From Ruminococcus flavefaciens ND2009 (GTDB lineage: Bacteria; Bacillota; Clostridia; Oscillospirales; Ruminococcaceae), in NCBI RefSeq assembly GCF_000621785.1, contig NZ_KK211347.1, positions 397,901 through 461,900 of the forward strand: a stretch of 64,000 bases of DNA, in the 5' to 3' direction. The position numbers and the translations under genes were made by a program. The notes beneath the pieces are model-generated. The model was given only the letters and a program-made list of their open reading frames with translations. It was not told where the DNA came from and ran no database searches. Each line of letters begins with the position of its first letter. Position 1 is the first letter of the stretch. This document shows positions 9,096-17,936 of this stretch, piece by piece.

Positions 9096-9143
9096 TGTTA
9101 ATACAGTCCTTTCAAGTGTCTTTTCGTGATGCAATACAAAATA

Positions 9144-9172
9144 ATTATATCACTGCGCGAAGAAATAATCAA
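9144..9172 (-). promoter_or_regulatory. Sigma-A-type promoter of the symporter gene
   Basis: On the minus strand, TTGATT (9172-9167), a 17-bp spacer and TATAAT (9149-9144). Confidence 0.6.
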
Positions 9173-9240
9173 TATGTATTTTTGTGCTGAAAAAGCATTT
9201 AAATACATACTTTTCATGATCAGCGGTCTGCGTTTCCTGC

Positions 9241-9270
9241 AAAAAAAGGAACGGCGGATCGCCGTTCCTT
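9241..9270 (-). terminator. Terminator after folD
   Basis: AAGGAACGGCG (minus 9270-9260) pairs perfectly across a 3-nt loop with 9256-9246, followed by a run of T residues. It ends the M16-lgt-folD operon. Confidence 0.88.
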
Positions 9271-9296
9271 TTGGGTCAATATTCACTGTGTACTTA

Positions 9297-10154
9297 TCAC
9301 TCGATCTCTGCCTGCTGCTTTGCAGCTGTGAGGGTGTTCTTCATGAGCATTGCGATAGTCATGGGACCTACGCCGCCGGGAACAGGAGTGATGAAGGAAG
9401 CCTTCTTCTCAGCGGACTCAAACTCAACATCGCCGCAGAGCTTGCCGTTGTCAAGGCGGTTCATGCCCACGTCGATGACAACTGCGCCTTCCTTTATCAT
9501 GTCGCCTGTCACGAAGTTAGCGCGTCCGATAGCTACAACGAGAATATCAGCGCCGAGACAGATCTCCTTGAGGTTCTTGGTCTTTGAGTGGCAGATTGTA
9601 ACTGTTCCGTTCTTCTGGAGCAGGAGCATTGCCTGAGGCTTGCCAACGATATTGCTTCTTCCGATAACAACGCACTGCTTGCCTGTTATGTCTGTGCCTG
9701 TGCTCTCGATAAGGCGCATAACGCCTGCGGGAGTGCAGGGGAGGAAGGAGTATTCGCCGATCATGATCTTTCCCACGTTGATGGGGTGGAATGCATCAAC
9801 ATCCTTGTCGGGTGAGATAGCGTTGATAACTGCCTTCTCGTCGATGTGCTTTGGCAGGGGAAGCTGAACGAGTATGCCGTTTACCCTGTCATCGCGGTTG
9901 AGAACGTTTACCAGATCAAGGAGCTGCTCCTGAGTTGTAGACTCGTCCAGTGCATACTCATAGGACTGGAAGCCTACTGCCTCACAAGCCTTCTTCTTGT
10001 TGTTTACATAAACTCTTGAAGCGGGATCATTGCCTACGATAACTACTGCAAGTCCTACCTTGAGACCCTTTTCGTCCCTGAGCTTAGCTGTTTCCTCTGC
10101 GACCTCAGCCTTTACTGCTGCTGAGACTGCCTTTCCGTCGATTATCTGTGCCAT
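9297..10154 (-). CDS. folD: Bifunctional methylenetetrahydrofolate dehydrogenase/cyclohydrolase FolD
   Basis: 285 residues, normal for FolD. It interconverts 5,10-methylene-THF, 5,10-methenyl-THF and 10-formyl-THF with NADP in the cytoplasm. Visible signatures are the active-site Tyr-Val-Asn-Asn-Lys in [13 protein letters not shown], the QLPLPKHID motif, and the C-terminal [14 protein letters not shown] and [15 protein letters not shown] blocks. The ATG follows the lgt stop directly (TAAATG), and its SD AAGGAGG lies inside the last codons of lgt, so translation is coupled. It is the last gene of a four-gene operon, followed by a strong terminator. Confidence 0.97.
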   Translation of the reverse strand: MAQIIDGKAVSAAVKAEVAEETAKLRDEKGLKVGLAVVIVGNDPASRVYVNNKKKACEAVGFQSYEYALDESTTQEQLLDLVNVLNRDDRVNGILVQLPLPKHIDEKAVINAISPDKDVDAFHPINVGKIMIGEYSFLPCTPAGVMRLIESTGTDITGKQCVVIGRSNIVGKPQAMLLLQKNGTVTICHSKTKNLKEICLGADILVVAIGRANFVTGDMIKEGAVVIDVGMNRLDNGKLCGDVEFESAEKKASFITPVPGGVGPMTIAMLMKNTLTAAKQQAEIE

Positions 10155-11372
10155 TTATTTATCCTCCTTATCATCATCGGACTCATGGTCCTCTGTATCA
10201 TCGTCTTCTTCGTCGTCCTCGTCTTCATCATCATCGTCGTCATCGTCTTTGATGAGTAAGGGCTCGTCGTCATCATCATCTTCATCTTCGTCATCGTCAT
10301 CATCGTCACCGAGAATAGAGCTTTCAAGCTCGTCCTCGTCGAAGTCGTCGTCGTCATCGTTGAAGATGTCAAGATCATCGTCGTCATCATCGCCGCCTGC
10401 CTTGGCGTCCTCCTTGGAGAGACCCATGCGCTTTCTGCGGGTCTCCTCGATGAGACGGTGGGATTCCTCTGTATTTGCATAGAGCACAAAGCTCTCGGGA
10501 TCGCGCTTTCTTCTGATGAAGAATATTATCTGGAGTATAACGGAAACTACGAATATTACGGCTGCAAGTGCCTGTGATACGCGGATATTACCCAGCATAA
10601 GGCTGTCTGTGCGGAGCCCCTCCACCAGGAAGCGCTCTGCGCCGTACCATGTGAGGTACATGAGGAATATTTGTCCGTCGTACTTTCTTCTCTTTGACCA
10701 GAATGACAGTATGACAAATCCAAGCAGACACCAGATCGACTCGTATAAGAAGCAGGGGTGAACCGGCTTCTCCCAAAGCATTTCCAGACCGTTCTTGTAC
10801 ATATCTCCGCCAACGCTCATGCCGTCGGAAATAGTGCGCTGGATAGTGCCGCCTGTCATACCCAGGAAGGAGGCGGTGTTTGTGCCGAAAGCCTCCTGAT
10901 TGAAGAAGTTGCCCCAGCGTCCTACGCCCTGACCTATCAGGAAGCCCAGGGAGACAACGTCAAGCATGGGCAGGGCTTTTACCTTGCGTATGCGGGCTAT
11001 GATGTAGCCTATCAGTATTCCGCCGATTATTCCGCCGAAAATGGCAAGTCCGCCGTTTCGGGTGTTTATTATCGCTTTCCAGTCCCATTTGTATTCGTCC
11101 CAGCGCATGAGTACATAGTATATCCTTGCGCCGATTATTCCGCCGATAACGCCGCCGATGATAACATCAATGGCTCTGTCAGAGTCCAGACCGAAGCGCT
11201 TCATCTTGGGCAGTACATAGATAAGGGCGAGTATCAGTCCGATAGTGATGATGATACCGTACCACTGTATATCAAAGCCGAATATGGAGAAGGCGGTGGG
11301 GTCGATGTGGAATTTCCAGCCCAGCTCGGGAAATTGTATTTCGTGTGGTTCTAAGAATGTTGTTCCGTTCAT
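10155..11372 (-). CDS. lgt: Prolipoprotein diacylglyceryl transferase Lgt with long acidic C-terminal tail
   Basis: Transfers diacylglyceryl from phosphatidylglycerol to the lipobox Cys of prolipoproteins. The Lgt signature GRWGNFFNQEAFG is present, with about seven membrane segments and a HPCFLYES motif. The enzyme core ends near residue 310. The remaining roughly 95 residues contain long Asp/Glu runs and few other residues, which is far beyond the family's usual length. The start ATG at 11372 has AAAGGAGG within the end of the upstream M16 gene, and the intergenic gap is only 4 bp. The acidic tail's last codons supply the folD Shine-Dalgarno (GATAAGGAGGAT). Confidence 0.96.
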   Translation of the reverse strand: MNGTTFLEPHEIQFPELGWKFHIDPTAFSIFGFDIQWYGIIITIGLILALIYVLPKMKRFGLDSDRAIDVIIGGVIGGIIGARIYYVLMRWDEYKWDWKAIINTRNGGLAIFGGIIGGILIGYIIARIRKVKALPMLDVVSLGFLIGQGVGRWGNFFNQEAFGTNTASFLGMTGGTIQRTISDGMSVGGDMYKNGLEMLWEKPVHPCFLYESIWCLLGFVILSFWSKRRKYDGQIFLMYLTWYGAERFLVEGLRTDSLMLGNIRVSQALAAVIFVVSVILQIIFFIRRKRDPESFVLYANTEESHRLIEETRRKRMGLSKEDAKAGGDDDDDDLDIFNDDDDDFDEDELESSILGDDDDDDEDEDDDDDEPLLIKDDDDDDDEDEDDEEDDDTEDHESDDDKEDK

Positions 11373-11376
11373 GGGG

Positions 11377-12654
11377 TCATGCCTCCTTTGTAATTACCGA
11401 CAGTACAGACCTGTCGGGGCGCAGTTCTCTGCGCATATAATCTATGACATCGTCACAGGTAAGGTCCGAGAGGACCTCGATAGTATCATAGGGACCAACG
11501 CTGTCCATATGAGCGTTGAGCATAAGGTTTGCAACGGCTTCCACATTATTGAGACCGCGTATCATCATACCGTAGGCGGTCTTTTTTATCCTCTGGAAGT
11601 CCTTCTCCCTGATACCCTCATTTATGAGCCGGTCTATCTCCTCGAAAAGTGCATCTCTTACCTCGCGCGGGCGGTCCGACTCTCCTGAGAAGTACACGGT
11701 GAAATAGCCGCTTCCGTAGAAGACCTCACCGTCAAAGGTGGAGTTGATCGTCTCCTCCTTGAGAAGTCTCTCACACATGGGGAGAGCGGGATCTGTGAGG
11801 AGAGCCGCGGCAGTAGATGCGGCAGCAACGTCCCTGAGTCTCTGTTCGCCGTCGCTCGGAGTACACTTGTAGCCGAACTGGAAAATGGAAGCTCCCACAG
11901 GCTGCTTTTCGGTGATCTCAGAGGTGACTATCTCATCGGGCTCGTCGGGGAATACTGTCTCCAGACCCTTGTCCTCGCTGGGTCTAAGGCACCGGTCGCA
12001 TATCTCCAGGACCTTGTCGGCACTGATGTTGCCTGCGATGGAGAGCACCATGTTATTGAGGTTATAGAAGGTGTCATAGCACTTGTAGAGCAGGTCTGCG
12101 TCTATATGTGATATGCTTTCCTCGGTGCCTGCGATGTCTGTCTTTATGGGGTGGTTGTGGTACATACCCCTGAGCATATTGAAGAACACCCGCCATTCGG
12201 GATTATCGTTGGTCATTTTTATCTCCTGACCGATTATGCCCATTTCCTTGTCCACGTTTTCCTTGGTGAAGTAGGGCTTCTGCACGAAGTCAAGGAGTAT
12301 TTCCAGGTTCTCCTCATAGTTCTTGGAGCAGCTGAACAGATAGCAGGTCTTGTCGAAAGAGGTAAAGGCGTTGCATGAGGCGCCTGTTCTTGCGTAGAGC
12401 TCGAAAACTCCGCAGTCTTCGTTCTCGAAGAGCTTGTGCTCAAGGAAGTGAGCTATGCCCTCGGGGACAGTGGTGTAGTCACTGTCGGCGGCATTCCTGA
12501 ATATATTGTTCACAGAGCCGTACTTTGTGCCGATGAGGGCTTCTATGCTGCTGAAGTCGTTCATCTCGCTGATATAGATGTCAAGTCCGCTGCTGTGCTT
12601 TACGTGTATGCAGCTGTCGCCTGTACGGGCACTGGTGAGTATTTCCTTCTTCAT
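11377..12654 (-). CDS. M16-family zinc peptidase (YmfH-like, active-type)
   Basis: 425 residues with the inverted zinc motif HFLEH (His69, Glu72, His73) and a likely third zinc ligand at Glu144 in the GQEIKMTND segment. Two M16 half-domains follow. The family cleaves small peptides in a closed chamber; bacterial pairs of one active and one motif-less M16 protein are common. The upstream gene overlaps it by ATGA and lacks the motif, so the two likely form a heterodimer. It is the second gene of the M16-M16-lgt-folD operon. Confidence 0.92.
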   Translation of the reverse strand: MKKEILTSARTGDSCIHVKHSSGLDIYISEMNDFSSIEALIGTKYGSVNNIFRNAADSDYTTVPEGIAHFLEHKLFENEDCGVFELYARTGASCNAFTSFDKTCYLFSCSKNYEENLEILLDFVQKPYFTKENVDKEMGIIGQEIKMTNDNPEWRVFFNMLRGMYHNHPIKTDIAGTEESISHIDADLLYKCYDTFYNLNNMVLSIAGNISADKVLEICDRCLRPSEDKGLETVFPDEPDEIVTSEITEKQPVGASIFQFGYKCTPSDGEQRLRDVAAASTAAALLTDPALPMCERLLKEETINSTFDGEVFYGSGYFTVYFSGESDRPREVRDALFEEIDRLINEGIREKDFQRIKKTAYGMMIRGLNNVEAVANLMLNAHMDSVGPYDTIEVLSDLTCDDVIDYMRRELRPDRSVLSVITKEA

Positions 12655-13919
12655 TCAGCCTGCACCTCCTTGTTGAGCATGAGGTAAATGCTGTCTAATT
12701 CAAGTGACTTTGCAGCCTCTATCATTCGCTCCTTTGTGACCTCCTCAAATCTTCGGAAGTGCTCCTCGGGAGTTATGGTCTCGCCGTCACAGAAGCAGTC
12801 AAGATACCAGCCGATGTAGGAGCTCGGGGTATCGCCCACCTGTAGCACCGCATTGTCCAGCGCCATGAGAGCGCCCTGTATCTCGTCGTCGGTGATATTG
12901 CCCTTCTTTATCTCCTCCAGCTGAGCCATTATCTCCGCCTTTGCCTTTTCGATATTGCTGCGCTCAACGCCCAGGTCAACGAAGAATGAGCCCTTTACCG
13001 ACACAGAGCGGCTTGAGCAGTAATAGCAGAGGCTCATCTTCTCGCGGACATTGAGGAAGAGCTTTGAAAAGGGGAGCTCACCGTAGATTATGCTGAGCAT
13101 TTTCAGTGCGTATCTGTCGTCTGAGTCGGTCTTGAAGGCAAGCACTGCCTTGCACTGATTAACGTCGAATTCCTCGGAAAGGGTCTCCACCTCGGCTTTA
13201 AGAGGACTGTGATTGCGCATGGACACGGTCTTTGGCTGACGGTCGATGCTGCTGAAGCTTGTGCGGAACATCTCCGCGAAGCTGTCGTCCTCCTCGGGGG
13301 AGACGTAATATATCTCTATCTGAGCTGTTTTCAGAAGCTCACTGTATGCTCGGTAGACCTCCTCGGGGTCCGCGGAGAGAGCTGCCTCTCTGCTGCCGTA
13401 GCCCGTACATTCCGCAGGCTCGCCTCTGTAAGCCAGCTTTTCAGCCTGTTCAAGGGCATAGCTGCGCTTCTGGTTGAGCTCGCCGTCGATACGGTCTATG
13501 AGGTCTTTCTTGACCATGGCGAAGGACTTTTCATCGAAGGCGCCATTTTCGGCATTGGGATTGAAAAGGCAGTCCCTGATAAGCCGCCGCATCTCGCCGC
13601 CTATGTCCTCGCCGTCGATGGCGTAGCGGTTGTCCAGCCAGGATGCCCGCAGCCCAAGTATCTGCGCATCGCCCTTCTTCCGTGCGGAGGAGCCCAGCCC
13701 TGCACCGTAAAGCTCCGAGAGCTTTTCACTGAGAGCAGCGTAGGTCTTGTAGGTGCTGCTGGAAACGGTGAGTATGCTTGCTGCAAGATTGTTTGCAGCG
13801 GCGGTCTTGTCGCTCAGCTCTGTCAGGAAGTATATCGCCAGGGAACAGGTCTTGAATTTCTTGTCGACCATAGTATTGAAGCCGATACTATCGCCCAGTT
13901 CAGACCTTTTGTATATCAT
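12651..13919 (-). CDS. M16-family peptidase-like protein without zinc motif (YmfM/YfmF-like partner)
   Basis: A 422-residue protein with the M16 fold: an SSSTYKTYAALSEKLSELYGAG segment, a second half starting near the FDVNQCKAVLAFK strand, and KLFLNVREKMSLCYYCSSR typical of M16 C-domains. No HxxEH motif is present, so it is probably the non-catalytic half of a pair with the next gene. I chose the ATG at 13919 (MIYKRSELGDSIGFN), preceded by TAGGAG at about 10 nt. The frame is open upstream but that part is AT-rich and lacks an SD. It overlaps the next gene by ATGA, showing translational coupling. Confidence 0.88.
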   Translation of the reverse strand: MIYKRSELGDSIGFNTMVDKKFKTCSLAIYFLTELSDKTAAANNLAASILTVSSSTYKTYAALSEKLSELYGAGLGSSARKKGDAQILGLRASWLDNRYAIDGEDIGGEMRRLIRDCLFNPNAENGAFDEKSFAMVKKDLIDRIDGELNQKRSYALEQAEKLAYRGEPAECTGYGSREAALSADPEEVYRAYSELLKTAQIEIYYVSPEEDDSFAEMFRTSFSSIDRQPKTVSMRNHSPLKAEVETLSEEFDVNQCKAVLAFKTDSDDRYALKMLSIIYGELPFSKLFLNVREKMSLCYYCSSRSVSVKGSFFVDLGVERSNIEKAKAEIMAQLEEIKKGNITDDEIQGALMALDNAVLQVGDTPSSYIGWYLDCFCDGETITPEEHFRRFEEVTKERMIEAAKSLELDSIYLMLNKEVQAE

Positions 13920-14044
13920 CAGGTCAACACTCCTATCTAAAAAGCTATACATCATATTATAACACACTTGAAAATAAATTACCATACTATTTTGAATTTT
14001 TTTCAAAAAATTACCTTCTGCCAATGGTTATTGCGCCAAAATAC

Positions 14045-14074
14045 TTGATTTTTATCCCGTGAAAGTGGTATAAT
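14045..14074 (+). promoter_or_regulatory. Sigma-A-type promoter for the RING-finger gene
   Basis: TTGATT (14045-14050), an 18-bp spacer, TATAAT (14069-14074). It lies 43 bp before the ATG at 14117. Confidence 0.55.
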
Positions 14075-14116
14075 GTATATTAGATAATTGTAAACATTTG
14101 AAAGGGAGGCAGGTAA

Positions 14117-15100
14117 ATGGATTATATCGGTGAGAAATGCCCCGTATGTAATAAGATATTCACACCTGATGACGATATAGTTGTTTGTCCCGAGTGCGGT
14201 ACGCCTCATCACAGGGATTGCTATGCTGCCAACGGTAAATGTGCTCATGAGGAGTACCATTTCATCGGCAGGAGATGGGAGAAAAAGGCGGACGATAAGC
14301 CGCGGTACAGGATATGTCCCGTGTGCCGCTTCCCCAACGGAAGCAATGACACCAGCTGCCAGAGGTGCGGTACAGACCTGAGAGACGTAAGTGCTGATAC
14401 TGCCGAGGAGAGCCGCAGAAATGCGGAGCAGGGCGGCAGTCAGTGGAGAGACCCCTTCGGTTCCGTTGACTCCGAAGAGCTTATCGACCCTATCAACTAT
14501 CTGGGCTATGACCCCGATGAGGATATAGGCGGCGCTACCATGCGCGAGGCAAGCGACTTCGTGGGTCCCAACAACATTTACTATCTGCCTAAATTCAAGC
14601 GTATGCACGAGGACGGTGTACGTCCTTCCTTCAATATCCTCGGACTTTTCTTCCCGTCCCTTCTCTTTGCAAACAGGAGAATGTGGGGGTGGGCGATAAT
14701 AACCGTTGTCATAGGCACCATACTAAGCTTTCCCTCCGATCTGGCTCTCTATATGCAGGAGAACGCCTCTCAGCTCCCCGCAGAGTTCGTCAGCTTCATG
14801 TCGGAGTATACGGGAAAGCTGGATATGCTGGGAGACATCGGAATGGTGCTCAGCTTTGCGGGAAGGGCTCTGTGCTGCCTTTTTGCCAACTGGCTGTACT
14901 ACAGGTTCTCCATGCGCTCAATAAAAAAGATAAAGACACGCCGCAGACCTCTTTCGGAGATAAAGAACTCAGGCGGCATAAAGCCTCTCAACGCCGTACT
15001 GATAATACTCATAAGATACGGAGTCGCTTTAACGCTGGTTTCGGCGGTATACTTCTTGTTTGCTTTTGTTTTTTCTTTTAAAGAGGTCTACAATATGTAA
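14117..15100 (+). CDS. Prokaryotic RING-finger-like zinc protein with C-terminal membrane domain
   Basis: A 327-residue protein. The N-terminal 45 residues carry CPVC, CPECG, HHRDC and CAHEEYH, a Cys/His array matching prokaryotic RING family 1. A second zinc-ribbon pair follows near residues 70-95 (CPVCRFP...CQRCG). The C-terminal half has about four hydrophobic segments around LGLFFPSLLFANRRMWGW, like DUF2628-type membrane proteins. The combination suggests a membrane-bound adaptor, not a proven ubiquitin-type ligase. SD AAGGGAGG precedes the ATG, with an upstream promoter at 14045-14074. It is divergent from the M16 operon. Function unknown. Confidence 0.8.
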   Translation: MDYIGEKCPVCNKIFTPDDDIVVCPECGTPHHRDCYAANGKCAHEEYHFIGRRWEKKADDKPRYRICPVCRFPNGSNDTSCQRCGTDLRDVSADTAEESRRNAEQGGSQWRDPFGSVDSEELIDPINYLGYDPDEDIGGATMREASDFVGPNNIYYLPKFKRMHEDGVRPSFNILGLFFPSLLFANRRMWGWAIITVVIGTILSFPSDLALYMQENASQLPAEFVSFMSEYTGKLDMLGDIGMVLSFAGRALCCLFANWLYYRFSMRSIKKIKTRRRPLSEIKNSGGIKPLNAVLIILIRYGVALTLVSAVYFLFAFVFSFKEVYNM

Positions 15101-15239
15101 CTGCCGCGGGCAGACATCTTAACTCAGCTTTATATGATCAAGGGATCATCGGGATATTAAAATTTTACTGCCATGCGTATAGGTGCGTATCGGCAGACAG
15201 CTGACGCTGCGGCGTTTGCTGTGAAAAGGAGTTTTTATT

Positions 15240-16631
15240 ATGAAAAGGCTGATGAAAAACACTGTGTCGGCTCTTGCTTCATGCGCTCTCGCCCTTTCGG
15301 CTTCGGGGAGCCTTGCTGCATTTGCCGACGTAACTCCCAATCCCGTCATAAGCAGGGGCTGCCCTGCCTATTCGGGTGCCAATCCTGCGACGGCTTCTGC
15401 CGCCAATGACGAGCATTATTTCTCCTTCTGGACGGGTACTGCTCCCGACTACCTTGCATATGACCTTTCGGGAGTCCCGGAAAAACAGAGAGAAAAGGTC
15501 ATCGCAGTCTGGTACAACACCAGCGCCTACGACAAGATAGGTCCATATGCAAACCAGAATATGGAGCCCACCGACTACACCCTTGAGGTCAATGCCGCTG
15601 AGGGCGGAAAGTACCCAGAGGAGGGCTGGAAGGTGGTGGAGACCGTAACAGACAATCTCCACGGCTCACGCCAGCACGTTGTTGACATGAAGGGCTATAA
15701 CTGGATAAGGCTCAATATCACAAAAGCCGACGGCAAGACCGGCAGCAATGCTCAGGTGAATTTCGATATACATAACGTCTCCGACGGAATATCCGACAGC
15801 TGGATATTCTACGGCGACTCAATTACCGCAGGCGGCATGAATAACTGCTACGGAACAGGATTTGCCACCTTCGTGAACCGCCTGGACGAAAGATTTTTCC
15901 CCGTTCAGGAGAACGGCGGCATAGGCGGTCTCAGGAGCGAGGACGGCAGGAACAATATCGACAGCTGGCTGGAGATATGTCCCGCGAAATACGTAAGCAT
16001 AGCCTATGGTACCAATGACGCCTGGGGAAGCAATACTCCCGTGGAGACCTACTATGCAAATACAAAGTATATGGTGGACGCAGTTCTCGCCAAGGGCAAG
16101 GTGCCTGTGCTGCCAACTATACCTTTTTCCACAAATGCGGACGTTGCAAAGGATCTGGTAAAGTACAACGCCCAGATCGAGAAGCTCTATGAGGAGTACG
16201 GCGACAAGATAGTAAAGGGTCCCGACTTCTATGAGTTCTTCAGCAAACATACCGACCACCTGGCAGACGGTGTTCACCCTGATGGCGACGGCTATGAGAT
16301 GATGAGGGAGCTCTGGGCTCAGACCATGTACGAAAGGGTATATTCCGCCGAAACTCCACAGGTGACCACAGTCCCTGAGGATACTACGGAGCCGGCAGGT
16401 GAGAAGATGACTCTTCCCGGTGACACTAATCTCGACGGAGTCGTTGAGCTTGCGGACGCTGTTTTCATCATGCAGTCCCTGGCAAATCCCGATAACTACA
16501 AAATGGAAAAGCAGGGACGCATCAATGCTGATGTGGACGGAAGCTTTGACGGTATGACGTCCAACGACGCTCTTACCATTCAGCTCTATCTGCTCCACCG
16601 CATAAACGAGCTTCCCGATAAGCTGCAATAA
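15240..16631 (+). CDS. Secreted SGNH-type carbohydrate esterase with C-terminal dockerin
   Basis: Residues 1-29 form a signal peptide ending near SLAAFA. A beta-rich N-terminal region of about 150 residues precedes an SGNH esterase domain: block I FYGDSITAGG with Ser194, AYGTNDAWG, and Asp343/His346 in ADGVHPDG. A Thr/Glu linker (TTVPEDTTEPAG) leads to a two-copy dockerin starting LPGDTNLDGVVELADAVF, with the second repeat in DVDGSFDGMTSNDALTIQ. It is probably a cellulosomal esterase removing acyl groups from plant polysaccharide such as xylan; the exact bond is not deducible. SD AAAAGGAG precedes the ATG. Confidence 0.92.
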   Translation: MKRLMKNTVSALASCALALSASGSLAAFADVTPNPVISRGCPAYSGANPATASAANDEHYFSFWTGTAPDYLAYDLSGVPEKQREKVIAVWYNTSAYDKIGPYANQNMEPTDYTLEVNAAEGGKYPEEGWKVVETVTDNLHGSRQHVVDMKGYNWIRLNITKADGKTGSNAQVNFDIHNVSDGISDSWIFYGDSITAGGMNNCYGTGFATFVNRLDERFFPVQENGGIGGLRSEDGRNNIDSWLEICPAKYVSIAYGTNDAWGSNTPVETYYANTKYMVDAVLAKGKVPVLPTIPFSTNADVAKDLVKYNAQIEKLYEEYGDKIVKGPDFYEFFSKHTDHLADGVHPDGDGYEMMRELWAQTMYERVYSAETPQVTTVPEDTTEPAGEKMTLPGDTNLDGVVELADAVFIMQSLANPDNYKMEKQGRINADVDGSFDGMTSNDALTIQLYLLHRINELPDKLQ

Positions 16632-16668
16632 AAAAGATCCTGCTCTGCGGGGGCATGGCGGCAGGATC
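16630..16668 (-). terminator. Minus-oriented terminator-like hairpin after the esterase gene
   Basis: GATCCTGC (16636-16643) pairs with GCAGGATC (16661-16668). The T tract lies on the minus-strand side (six T residues, complement of 16630-16635), although both flanking genes read on the + strand. On the + strand no T run follows. Confidence 0.45.
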
Positions 16669-16691
16669 CTGTACAAATAAGGGGGATAACT

Positions 16692-17228
16692 ATGAAGATC
16701 AGAAGCTTCTGCGTTATGGCGGCGGCGGTCCTTTGCCTTGTGCTGACGGGCTGCGGGCTCCGCGACTATCCGACATATACATATCAGCTCAGCAACAAGC
16801 TGGGGGAGAGATACCTCATCAACTACTGCGAACAGACAGGCTATCCCGAGAACAGTACCCGAGTCAAGATCTTCAGGGAGAAGGACAAGATAGGGGATTA
16901 TGACGGCGGAGCCTATACGGGCTGCGATTCCTATATCCCGTCGGAGTTGATGCTGATATGTACCAAGGACAAGGTGGACTATTACTATATGAAGTCCCAG
17001 TTCGGAGAGTACATCATCGCTGACGGCGTCATTGACGTAAAGATGAATTTCAACATGATACAGCTTGGAGTTCAGCCCGCCGGAATGAACGATATGGACA
17101 AGCGAGCCTACTCAAAGCTGGCGGCGGAAGTCCGCGGCGCAGTTACCGAGGATTCGGCGAAGAAGCGCTTTTCTTCCTGCGGCTACAGCTCCGACAGCTT
17201 CATGGCTTTCTATAACTATAAGGGCTGA
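16692..17228 (+). CDS. Lipoprotein of unknown function
   Basis: 178 residues. The N-terminus MKIRSFCVMAAAVLCLVLTGC is a type II signal peptide with lipobox LTGC, so the mature protein starts at Cys21 and is membrane-anchored. The rest is a small soluble domain (DYPTYTYQLSNKLGERYL) that I do not recognise. SD AGGGGGATAAC precedes the ATG. A terminator follows at 17246. It lies 60 bp after the dockerin esterase but is separated by a hairpin, so co-transcription is uncertain. Confidence 0.82.
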   Translation: MKIRSFCVMAAAVLCLVLTGCGLRDYPTYTYQLSNKLGERYLINYCEQTGYPENSTRVKIFREKDKIGDYDGGAYTGCDSYIPSELMLICTKDKVDYYYMKSQFGEYIIADGVIDVKMNFNMIQLGVQPAGMNDMDKRAYSKLAAEVRGAVTEDSAKKRFSSCGYSSDSFMAFYNYKG

Positions 17229-17245
17229 AAGGCTCGTAAACAGTA

Positions 17246-17275
17246 AAGGCTCCGCATAACTGCGGAGCCTTTTTG
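17246..17275 (+). terminator. Terminator of the lipoprotein gene
   Basis: AAGGCTCCGCA (17246-17256) pairs perfectly across a 4-nt loop with 17261-17271, followed by T residues to 17274. Confidence 0.9.
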
Positions 17276-17285
17276 GCAATAAATT

Positions 17286-17315
17286 ATCCCTGCATACATT
17301 AAAGTACGCAGGGAT
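17286..17315 (-). terminator. Terminator of the prepilin gene
   Basis: ATCCCTGC and GCAGGGAT (17286-17293 and 17308-17315) with extra TAC/GTA pairs form a hairpin just past the pilin stop. The minus side reads AATTTATT; the + side reads GACTTTTT, so it may work both ways. Confidence 0.7.
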
Positions 17316-17321
17316 GACTTT

Positions 17322-17882
17322 TTAGACGTAATCTTCTTCAGTGTTAGGCCAGAGCCTGTACATCGGAGTGTCGGTAGTACCGTCGCCGACCCAGATCTCA
17401 ACATCGATAGGATTGGGATCACGGTAGCCTATGTACCATCGGTTCAACTTTTTTCCGGAAGCTGACCTCTGGAATTTGACAGGTGACTTACCCTTTCCCA
17501 TGAAATCATTAAGCAGATCTGTGAAGGGTTTTGTCTGTGCGTTGCCGCTCCATGTGGAATGGTTGGGTCCGTTGTTGGAAGCTCCGTCCTTTGAACATAC
17601 GATGATGAAATCATAATTGTCAGTTTCTCCGCCAGTTTTGCCGCTTGCATGATGTTTACCTATGCTGCTTGCGCTGAATGCTTCGGCTGCTTCGTCATCA
17701 TCAGCAAGGATAGCCATGACACTGTCATGGATGCTTTTTGCGCTGGAAATATCGGCTGTACGCTTTGAACGTTTAACATACCCCAGCATTGACGGTACGA
17801 GAATTGCTGCCAATACACCGATAATAGAGATGACAACGATGAGTTCCACCAGGGTGAAACCTCTTTTAGTTGATTTTGCCAT
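17322..17882 (-). CDS. Type IV-type prepilin / pseudopilin (isolated gene)
   Basis: 186 residues with a class III signal: a short basic leader MAKSTKRG, then FTLVELIVVISIIGVLAAI with Glu at mature position 5. This is cleaved and N-methylated by a prepilin peptidase in known systems. The globular part is short and unrelated to anything I recognise. SD is a run of GGGGGGA five nt before the ATG, and a consensus promoter lies at 17937-17965. No assembly ATPase, platform protein or peptidase lies in the window, so the machinery must be elsewhere. It may be a minor pilin or an adhesion pilin. Confidence 0.88.
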   Translation of the reverse strand: MAKSTKRGFTLVELIVVISIIGVLAAILVPSMLGYVKRSKRTADISSAKSIHDSVMAILADDDEAAEAFSASSIGKHHASGKTGGETDNYDFIIVCSKDGASNNGPNHSTWSGNAQTKPFTDLLNDFMGKGKSPVKFQRSASGKKLNRWYIGYRDPNPIDVEIWVGDGTTDTPMYRLWPNTEEDYV

Positions 17883-17936
17883 ATAAATCCCCCCATAGTT
17901 TTATAGTGCAAAAAAGTGTGGATATTCGTTTACTTC

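Noticed and set aside
10155..10490. Opposite-strand Ser-rich frame over the Lgt tail
   Set aside because: It is the mirror of Asp/Glu codon runs and has no start signal.
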